From Agapetus fuscipes (taxonomy: Eukaryota; Arthropoda; Insecta; Trichoptera; Glossosomatidae), in NCBI GenBank assembly GCA_951799405.1, contig OX637359.1:8056201-8120200 (forward strand): DNA of 64,000 nucleotides, read 5' to 3'. The translations under genes and the position numbers were made by a program. Within the stretch, counting starts at the first letter, position 1. The number at the start of each line of letters is the position of its first letter. Of the stretch, positions 55,705 to 64,000 are shown one piece after another. The notes beneath the pieces were generated by a model that did not search any database, had not been told where the DNA came from, and was given only the letters and a program-made list of their open reading frames with translations.

Positions 55705-56340
55705 CTTCCCTACTTACTTAATCCGGTTCAGAAGCCGTGAAGGCTCAGGGCCTCCCGCACCACAATCCTCCAGGACTCTCTGTCTTGTGCTGCTTCCCTC
55801 CATGGTCCCCTTACTCCCAGGACTTCCGCGTCGGCCTCGACATTGTCTGCCCACCATATTCCGGGATATCCGAATGGTCTCACACTCCAAGCACCATCCA
55901 AGACATTTCTGATTATCCTGGAGTCACGTAGGTACTACATGCCCAGCCCACTGGACTCTTCTTGATTTCATTACTGACACGATGTTTGACTCTTAAAATA
56001 TGACCATCAGCCTCAAAATGGAAGAGATGCGCCATCTGTTGTCCTCAACTACGGATCCGAGAACGCGACGAAGCATTTTGTTCTCAAAGACCTGGGCTGG
56101 AAGTCTCGACGACTGTCGATAGATCTTACCGTATCTTTTTGAAGATAGGATGAAATAAAAATGGTGGCGTATCAACAGCTGATCAATTTTATATGGAACA
56201 ACGATCAGCTGTTTCTGCACCGCCATGTTTTTTTTACCGTTCTATCTTCAAATAGGTACGGTAAGATGTAAGATCTACCGAAAGCTGGCGAGACTTTCAC
56301 CCTTGAAGAGTTTTCTCTTGTTTCTGAGTAAGAATCCAGG
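55705..56340 (-). pseudogene. LINE-D RT C-terminal remnant
   Basis: The minus strand gives WADNVEADAEVLG, WREAAQDRESW and FENKMLRRVLG segments with breaks and a MITE insertion. Confidence 0.7.
56119..56275. mobile_element. fold-back MITE inside LINE-D
   Basis: Arms atcttaccgtatctttttga and a diverged inverse; the centre has two cagctg sites. It splits the LINE-D remnant. Confidence 0.65.
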
Positions 56341-56634
56341 CCTCACATCCGTACAACACAACTGGCCGAATAATGGAAGTGTTCTACATTTGAAAATAAG
56401 ACTGAAGGTTCAAATATAAGACTCCCTAGCGACTTATCTATCATCGTAATCTACAGTACAAGTGTGTGTATGGACCTTAAGGCGGTATCCCACAGGATGA
56501 ATGGACAGGTTGTGCAAGAAAGGAGTGAATAAATCATCTGTGACACCGGCTTAACGGTGATTTATTTATAGGCCTCATAATAATATCTTAAAATCTTATA
56601 TTTATTACGTTCGACGAACATATTCGTCGTTCAC

Positions 56635-56722
56635 CGTTTTTTTAAGGGAGACTCCCTAGATTCAAGAGACTCTAGGGGTCTATGCCACTATTTGTAGTGC
56701 CTCAGACTCAGAGGTGTTAGTG
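56635..56722 (-). mobile_element. SINE-B tail fragment
   Basis: It includes gggagactccctagattc and gactctaggggtctatg. Confidence 0.6.
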
Positions 56723-56784
56723 ATGTGGCAGTTAATGTCCTTATCAAGTTACAGGTCCGTTAGACCAAAATAACGATCCATCGA

Positions 56785-56972
56785 TAACTCAGCCTTGACA
56801 AGAAATGAGTACCAGATCTCTCAGCAGCTGGGAAACCCTTACTTCAACTGAAGTGGTTGGCGTGAGTCACACTCACCCGTAAAATAAATAGTTCCCAAAT
56901 TGACACATGCGACCCCTTCGAGGATAACGCAGCAAGAAGTTATCCCATATGTGTAGCTTAGCTGCGTTTTTT
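56785..56972 (+). mobile_element. SINE-A, internally deleted
   Basis: Short head remnant, body and 3' end (gcaagaagttatcccatatg). Confidence 0.65.
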
Positions 56973-57511
56973 GCCCCCAAGTTACAAGGTCAATAAAAAT
57001 ACGACAGTAATTCCAATTCAATAAGAAGACAGTGGAGCTCCAAAGAAATTATTCATAAAAATAGACCACGGTCAAGACACGGAAGAACAAATGTTATATA
57101 TGAACCCGTGAAAGTAATATTACAAATAAATTCATACTATTTATCACAAAAATGCTCCGAAGTTCAGCCTGTTCGCACAGCGTTCGGACACCTTGTTCTC
57201 TTGTGTGTGCACTTGCCTTGGTAGGACCACCCAATGTAAACACAGGAAGCATCGCCCCTTAATATGGGCATGCATACATATATTAATATTATATAAGTAC
57301 GTACAGATTAGTCATCTCGGCTACAAGGAGAATACCAACTCGTTGATACTTTCATCTCTTATAAACTTTTTATAAATAAATATTTTTTGTTAGCATTTTC
57401 ACACATGCAAAATTAAAGCGTTTGGGAATTCCCATCAAACAAGGTTTTTCATAGTTTACAGCATTTTTTTTAAACGTATACTGTAACTGTAACTCTGTCG
57501 CCATTTTGCTT

Positions 57512-57630
57512 AGGGGTGGCCAGAGCCTCTGCGGAGCTGCCTCCATTTCCTTACATACCTCTTTCAATTCATTCATATCCATCATCTTTTTCATGCATTT
57601 TCTTCTTTTACGCTCACTTTGTAGATCCCA
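57512..57630 (-). mobile_element. LINE-B 3' fragment
   Basis: Reverse ggggtggccagagcctctgc and ORF end encoding MNELKEVCKE. Confidence 0.55.
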
Positions 57631-57808
57631 TTATTTCACAATCTCCTCAGTTGATAGTTATAATCAATGCAGTACGTAGGAGTCAGAACTCCCTATCCTG
57701 CTCCTAGCACGACCAAAATACATTACATTTTTTCTCCGATATTTCATTTGAAATTCATTTTTTTCTCGTTTCTTTTGAAAAAATAATTACAACACGAATA
57801 TTTTTATG

Positions 57809-57984
57809 ACCGGTCCGTAGTCTAATGGTAACGCTTCGGACTCGTAAATGGAAAGTGGTGGGTTCGAATCGCGGCGAAGCACAAAAAATATGCCATTTAG
57901 ATTTGCAAATATGCTCTTCGCTGGGTAAAAAATTTACATACCTTACCGGCCAACAAAGGTCAATCCAGCCTTACAGCAACTGCG

Positions 57985-57986
<2 letters not shown>
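57809..57986 (+). mobile_element. SINE-B, left half, split by the composite insertion
   Basis: It starts gaccggtccgtagtctaatgg with B box gggttcgaatc and runs to cagcaactg. It continues after the insertion at 58527-58640. Confidence 0.75.
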
Positions 57987-58076
<90 letters not shown>

Positions 58077-58531
58077 AAATCCTGTGCGGGAGACTCCCTA
58101 GATTCTGAAGACTCTAGGGGTCTATGACACTTGTTGTAGTGCCGCAGAGGTGTACGAGCTTGGTCGTCGCTACAAAGCGCCAATACTCAAGCAAGACCCA
58201 GTTGCTGTAAGGCTGGATGGACCCTTGGTGACCGGTCATTGGTAAAGGCTTATGAATTCTTCAACCCAGCGAAGAGCACATTCGAAATATTAATGGTATT
58301 TTTGTGTGCTCCGCCGGGATCCGAATCCACAACCTTCCAAATATTTACGAGTCCGAAGTGTTGCCACAACGGACTACGGACCGGTCCGAGATGCCAACGA
58401 CACGCGGTGTACCTGAGCGCACACCCATCCAAGTACTGACCACGCCCAATGTTGCTTAACTTCGGTGATCTATGGGAACCGGTGCTTTCAACATGGCTAA
58501 CGTCGTTGACAAAAAAGTGGCCAGTTGTCTT
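57984..58531 (-). mobile_element. composite 5S rRNA-SINE-B retroinsertion with long poly(A)
   Basis: Read on the minus strand: a 5S-like segment (58510-58393), a SINE-B unit (58386-58073), then a poly(A) tail seen as 86 T on the plus strand (57987-58072). The whole block splits a plus-strand SINE-B copy (left part 57809-57988, right part from 58527). The short direct repeat gtctt (57984-57988 and 58527-58531) flanks the block with the 5S inside it, so 5S and SINE probably inserted together. Confidence 0.6.
58393..58510 (-). rRNA. 5S rRNA-like sequence, pseudogene or SINE head
   Basis: The minus strand reads like full-length 5S rRNA: gatcaccgaagttaagc, then gtcagtacttggatgggtg, then caccgcgtgtcgttggc at the 3' end. 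Internal changes suggest it is not a functional gene. It joins the 5' end of a SINE-B copy six bases away. Confidence 0.7.
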
Positions 58532-58640
58532 GTTGAGAATTGGCGAAAAATTCTATAGCGACGACCAAGCTTGCAGAGGGCTCTTGAGGTGTGATTCATA
58601 CAAAACCAGCGCTCACCAAATAAATCATCCCAATATTATT
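58527..58640 (+). mobile_element. SINE-B, right half
   Basis: It resumes with gttgagaattggcg, then tatagcgacgaccaagc, and ends with the alternative 3' end cagcgctcaccaaataaatcatc. Confidence 0.7.
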
Positions 58641-60000
58641 ATTCTTATTAGTATTTGTGAATACACAAATAAAGAACTTACTTTATCCTGGACGTTTCAT
58701 TAATATCTTAACCTACTTCTTCAGGAGACACATTTGTTGTCCTTACGGTGGTGAGCAAGGTATGAATTTTGATTATGTAAAAAAATGCTGACATTAGGAT
58801 TAGAAATATGTTTAATTTTGTAGGAACCCAGTAGTTTTTCACTCTGGAGTCATGATTTTTTGTAGCATTTCTGTTCTGGGTTGATAATATGAGAATTTTG
58901 CGGCCGACAAGGGCGCATAAAAAAAGGAGGTAGATGTAAAAATACCTCAAAGGGTTTAACAAAAAAACCCAACCCAGACATTTGATAGCTTGAGTGATAT
59001 TTTATTTTTATTTTTAATCCCTCAAATCCTGTTTTTTTTTTGTTAAACTTTCTTTCAAATAATTTATGGATACCCATTTTTTAAGTTTTTGAAAAATACG
59101 CGTCATCTTCTTTTGTGAATGTCTTTTAGACTGATTATCTATTAGAATTTGACTTATAATATGGAAATTCATATGCCATTCAGACGGGGATAGTTTATAA
59201 GTGGTGAGAAGGTTTTATAAAGCTAGTAAGTATGTTAAAAGGAAATGAATTATGTTCAATCAGTAAAGTCTTTTTTTAAAAACGTTTACTGTATTGTTCT
59301 GTACACCTTTTTTGCCAGGGTTACAAGTTCAAATACATTTTTCTCGAATACACAATACTTCAAGTGAAGTGAAAAAAACTCGTACTCAGGGTCCTGTTAT
59401 CATATAAATGTAAGAAGGACTGATTACTGATTCTATTTTTTGAGGCAGGTAAGGTGTTGTCATAAGTATAATAAAACATAAAGTGTGGTCAAAATATAAA
59501 CGGATACCTCCGTTGACATTTAGGTCTACAATTCATAAGTTGTTGTAAAAAAGGTTAATTTCATTTTTTATGTAAAGGTATAAAATGATTTGTTTTATTG
59601 TCTCTTCCTTGTTATAAGTATAAATGTAATATAATAATAAGTTACATATGTACATTGTTCATTAAAATACAAAATTCGTATTTTGATAATTTCAATTAAT
59701 AAATTATATTTTTAAGGTAGGTTTCTTGCCTGTAGTTTGTACTTGGACAATAAAGAAAAATAATAACTTACAATTTACTCCTTACCCCCTTTGAATAATC
59801 ACTAAGCACTTACCAACTGTCCTTTATAAACTTGCATGCTGTGCTTGTTTGAATAAGACATAATATACCTATGCCTTTGATATATCATATCCCAATTTAG
59901 AATATTTTTTTACATATTATTTTTTAAGTCTACCCCTTTTGGACTACCTAAAAATAGCGTAATGGAGATTTTATTTTATTTTATTTTTTATTTTTAAAGA
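58641..60000. other. mostly unassigned AT-rich sequence
   Basis: Apart from the half MITE at 59310-59392, nothing is recognised. Confidence 0.5.
59310..59392. mobile_element. half copy of the fold-back MITE
   Basis: Matches the right arm of 63135-63323 (tttttctcgaatac, actcgtactcaggg). Confidence 0.6.
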
Positions 60001-60002
60001 GA

Positions 60003-60236
60003 TTTGTGGAAAGGAATGCAATCCACCAACCTATTTTACCTGGCCAGTTGTCTTCATGCGAAAGCAGAAGCTTGTGTGCATGCAACGGCATCTGTTGAAC
60101 CAGGGTCGAAGTTATCGTCGCGGGATTCGAACCAGCGTTATCCGGTTCCAAACAACCTGTCTTGATCCCCGCGGCTATAACACCGACGATGTATTGCTTA
60201 TCATCGAAAGATTCCGGATTCGAATCCCTTAATACT
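60003..60236 (-). mobile_element. possible third tRNA-like SINE
   Basis: The minus strand has a B box ctggttcgaatcccgcg and ggggatcaag upstream; no second copy in the window supports it. Confidence 0.3.
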
Positions 60237-60329
60237 TATAATAAAGAAATACAAAATAAGTCAATGTTAAAAAAAATAATAGTAGGTACCTATTCCTTTT
60301 CATTAATAAATGTATTTATTTAAATAAGG

Positions 60330-60350
60330 ACGGACGGACGGACGGACGGA
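60330..60350. repeat. (GGAC)n microsatellite
   Basis: Five GGAC repeats. Confidence 0.9.
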
Positions 60351-60804
60351 CTGGTTCGACTATTAGGGAGGTTATACATGTCTTGGTGTAGGAAAACTTA
60401 TTTCCGTCGAAATCTCGATTATTTTATTTTTCATTAACACAAGACTTTATAATCAGTTCCTATGGACTGCTGCAAAGTTAAAATATATTAATTTTAGGTA
60501 TTTAATAAGCTCGATTTTAATTTAAAAATTTAGGGTCGTCTTGCCGCTTAGGGTTCCCTATAATACCAGCTCTTTGTTTAAATTAATTTAATTTAATTGT
60601 TATTTAATTTAAAAAATATCAAATATTAATTTAATTAAATTGTAATTAAAATTTGATTATGTACAACTTCAGGTGTTCATTACCTAGGAAAAATTTCAGC
60701 CTTCAACCCTTTGCTAGACCCTAAAATAACCTGAAACTTCTATTAGGAGAGCAGAACATGAGAAGATAGCATTTCTCTAACGTAGAAAATGCACCCCTCA
60801 TATT

Positions 60805-61600
60805 TAAAAAGCGCATGCGTCAAGGTGGCAACATTTGCTGTCAAACAAACAGTAAGGCATTCCGTGCAAAATCAATACGCATACAAATTTAGAACAAGCA
60901 ATATTTTGTTTATGAATGAAAGTACATGCTGTGTGCAGATCTTTACTTGCAAAGGTAAATACTACGTTTGAATCAACGAAATGGAATTTTCTTTTTGAAT
61001 AATACGCATGCGCTGAGGTAAGCCCACGTAAAGTCAGATCAATATTAAAGCTCTGTGCAAACCGTCATCTTTGATACAAAGTTACATGAAAAATATATTT
61101 TTTTGTTTGTAAAAATGCAGTTGTGTACACTTCTTGGAGTATTTACCTGAATTGCTCAATTTTAGAAATACGCATGCGCTTAGGTAAGCCTACGAGAAGC
61201 CAGACATAAATAAATGCTCTGTACGCAACGTCAACTCCAATATAGAATTAAATTGAAACGTTGTGTAAGTTATATGAAAATAATATTTTATGTGCTTTTA
61301 TGGACTATTTACCTGAGTTACCTCTTTTGAGTAATATGCAAGTCAACGTGAAGCCAACAACAATAAAAGCTCTGTACACAAAATCAATACCAATACAAAA
61401 CTGAATCTAAAAGATATATTTCTTAGTATTGAAATACAATTTTATAGACACTTCATGTACCATTTACCTGAATTTCCTTTTCAAATAATACGCATGCGTT
61501 TAGGTAGAATCTCACGTAGATTTCCCTTTAAAATAAATGCATTGCGCACAAAAACAGTTCCAAATACAATTTGATCAGATTTTTGATGCTTTATTTGTAC
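60805..61600. repeat. degenerate tandem repeat, about 163 bp, four to five units
   Basis: Anchors acgcatgcgc...aggtaagcc at 61004, 61170, about 61335 and 61490, with an earlier one at 60812. Each unit also contains a tttacctgaatt segment and an aatgctctgt(a/g) segment. Confidence 0.65.
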
Positions 61601-61879
61601 GTTTTATGTGTTTTGTGATCAGAGGTTTACGCTGTGAGATGGTGAGTTAGAAAGGTGTATTCTGTCGCCGTGTTTTCCATCTCCTTTTACTTTCTGCGCC
61701 CCTGATCCTCAGCTGGCAGATTGCCACAGGTAAACCCAATATTCTCACCTGCGGATCGGGCGAAACCCCCAACACACGTGGCCCCCTTACCCTACCTGCC
61801 TTCCCCACAAAATACACTTTCCCTTTCATACGAGTAAACAATGACACGTGCGAGAAAATTATTTCTATATATATATATT

Positions 61880-62241
61880 TTTTTTTTAAGAAATCCTGTG
61901 CGGGAGACTCTCTAGATTCTAGAGACTCTAGAGGTCTATGACACTTGTTGTAGTGCCGCAGAGTTGTACGAGCTTGGTCGTCGCTACAAAGCGCCAATAC
62001 TCAAGCAAGACCCAGTTGCTGTAAGGCTGGATGGACCTTTGGTGACCGGTCATTGGTAAAGGTTTATGAATTTTTCAACCCAGCGAAGAGTGATTGCTCA
62101 AGTCTAGACTCTATTTATATGAGAAGGGTGAAGAGCAAATTTGAAAATATAAATTGTATATTTTTTGTGCTCCGCCGGGATTCGAACCCACAACCTTCCC
62201 ATTCAGAGTACGCAGTGTTACCACTGAGCTACGGACCGGTC
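61880..62241 (-). mobile_element. SINE-B with a small internal insertion
   Basis: The tail begins tttttttttaagaaatcc and the head ends ggaccggtc at 62241. About 50 extra bases near 62090-62140 are flanked by repeated gaagag. Confidence 0.8.
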
Positions 62242-62329
62242 TTATTATACCTATGTATCTTGTTTGGTCTAAGATGGAAAGTGATGTCGTTTGACTTATT
62301 TACATTTATAATAACTACACAGTGAAAAT

Positions 62330-63130
62330 TTTACTCGGATATTAAACAAACCGTTATAAGAGAACTTACATTATTCTCGACGTTTCGTTAGCGACGTAGC
62401 TAACGTCTTTGGGAGACTCCCTCTCTGCACGACGACTGAGGATGAACTGATTGAGGTATCAAGACCAAAAACGTTAACAAAATTTATCTATAAATAAACA
62501 AGTGAAATAAAAACAGTGTTTCATACAAAAATATTACTTCACTCTATAAAGTTTTATTTAAAAATGATTAACAATAATTTTTCACAGTGTGAATACAAAA
62601 ACCAATAAAAATATAATGTTTTTGTTTCTGTTTAACAAGTAACTGCTGTACACTCTTTTTTTTTCAACCTTTGGGTTATTTAAAACAGGAAGTGTCAGTC
62701 AAATTGGTCAAAGGGAAAACTCTGTGTTGTGTTTTGGTCAATTCTAAGTACTCTTTATTTCTTATGCGACTTGCATCGGAAATCCTTGTGCCAATATTTA
62801 CTTGAAATGCTTTGTGACTGTAGCTCTAATGATGATAATGATGATGATGATGAAAAAGCGCAAGAAAAGTTCTAAATTATAGATTCAATTAAAAAGTGGC
62901 ATATAAGAAAAACATCTTTTAATTGTACTTCAATAAGTAAGTATATTAACAATGAAGTCACGAAATTATTTTGAATTAAAAATACGGTTCTTTGATTTTC
63001 GATAAATTCGAAGTACTTAACTTTTAAATTGGTTCGCAGTTTGCCATTCGAAGTTCTTTTTATCTCCATATCGTGGATCATTGTGGTATTAATAACGTTC
63101 TGAAAGTAAGGTTCGTAAGCTTTTAATTCA
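62330..63130. other. reverse gtcgctaacgaaacgtcg repeat, then unassigned
   Basis: 62330-62540 is a reverse relative of the 19040-19315 element. The remainder is AT-rich with a short (GAT)n run near 62828-62851. Confidence 0.45.
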
Positions 63131-63134
63131 GAAA

Positions 63135-63323
63135 CCCTGAGTAGGAGTTTTTTCACTTTACTCGAAGTATTGTGTATTCGAGAAAAATGTATGTGAACTT
63201 GTAAAGCACCCCTGGCAAAAAAGGTTTCGAAACTTGTTTTGCCAGAGGTGCTTTACAAGTTCACATACATTTTTCTCGAATACTCAATACTTCAAGTAAA
63301 GTGAAAAAAATTCGTACTCAGGG
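63135..63323. mobile_element. fold-back MITE, related subfamily
   Basis: Begins ccctgagtaggag and ends in its inverse. Arms of about 85 bp include tgtatgtgaacttgtaaagc. A half copy lies at 59310-59392. Confidence 0.75.
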
Positions 63324-63461
63324 TAGAGTCCACGGTTCATTGTGGTTAAAATAAGTCAAAATCTGTGGTAGGACATTGTAATTTCAATGTCTTGTAAACG
63401 ATTGGACGAGTTTGAAAATAAATATTGATTATTGGGCGTAGTGTAATAATAATCCATATTT

Positions 63462-63545
63462 ATTATAGCTTGCAACGATGTATAAGCATTTGAGATTCAA
63501 ATTAAATGCACGCCTATAAGAATCTCGTGTATATTGAACGCTTGT
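63462..63545 (-). mobile_element. LINE-A 3' UTR fragment
   Basis: Tail part only, reverse. Confidence 0.45.
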
Positions 63546-64000
63546 TGAAACGAAAATAAATTGTACAGAGAACAGCACTCGACTTCATTGCTTCAATGAA
63601 ATCACAAGAGGTGGACAATATTATTTACCCATAAAGCCTAAGGCTGTCAAGTAAATCGTAGGTTTTTTTACGTATAAAGTAACCCATTAGTTGGGAACTT
63701 TTTGCAGCATTCACTAAACGCAGTTATCAAAAAAACTACTTACTACAAAGAAAAACGGAAGCTGTTTTCGAGTTTTTTATTTTTTTTTCAGTTTTTTGTA
63801 TGACCTCTATTTTGAATTTTTTAATTGATATAATACCGTGTAGTTTTCCCCTAAATGAATGCACTCATAGATCTATGTTCAAAATTTTTGTTTCTTTAGA
63901 ATCAATGCTTTTGAATGTTACACACACACACATAGATGGACGGACGTGTTTGAAATAAATAAAAATTAGGATGGTGAGCGCGTTTTTTTTTTGTGTAAAT
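63546..64000. other. unassigned sequence to window end
   Basis: AT-rich; an (AC)n run near 63920. No gene seen. Confidence 0.5.

Noticed and set aside
57971..58183. Open frame encoding a long poly-lysine
   Set aside because: It is the SINE-B poly(A) tail read as codons.

Overview
This is an AT-rich stretch of animal nuclear DNA, most likely from a moth or butterfly. It has small exons with GT-AG introns, a silk/salivary-gland type bHLH gene (sage), and a very dense load of short interspersed elements. I see nothing bacterial, no CRISPR array and no operon. The order Lepidoptera is inferred from the gene and repeat style; no species can be named from the sequence alone.

Two protein-coding genes can be assembled exon by exon, and they converge. 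On the plus strand, sage (4089-8174, four coding exons, 317 residues) encodes a basic helix-loop-helix factor. On the minus strand, 17420-9147 (five coding exons, 368 residues) encodes what looks like a divergent MIC13/QIL1-type mitochondrial protein: a presequence-like N-terminus, one membrane segment, a short MIC13-like core, then an unusual 110-residue Lys/Glu coiled coil with a Cys-rich end. Every splice phase in both models closes. Two further exon-like islands (20093-20131 and 38203-38314, plus strand) have compatible phases but are not proven.

Almost everything else is transposon-derived. The main families are: (a) SINE-A, a tRNA-headed SINE of about 330 bp whose 3' end contains ttagttgcg; (b) SINE-B, a second tRNA-headed SINE starting gaccggtccgtag, with a poly(A) tail; (c) LINE-A, an RTE-like LINE present mostly as its roughly 240 bp 3' UTR, which carries two conserved hairpins and an agatt-type tail; (d) other RTE/jockey-like LINE remnants (B, C, D); (e) several inverted-repeat MITEs, including a hAT-like element with a clean 8-bp target duplication and a TA-flanked CCCTTAGTACGAG family; (f) minisatellites and degenerate tandem arrays. 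Many are nested and can be ordered in time.

The one largely intact autonomous-looking element is a Ty3/gypsy LTR retrotransposon at 50991-54935. It has identical 283-bp LTRs, a 4-bp target duplication and an intact RT-RNase H-integrase reading frame. It lacks any recognisable gag or protease active site, and its primer-binding site is complementary to its own LTR rather than obviously to a tRNA.

The most unusual items are the MIC13-like gene with a coiled-coil tail, a 5S rRNA-tRNA composite SINE near 57.98-58.53 kb that appears to have inserted as one unit, and the gag-less, possibly self-priming LTR element.
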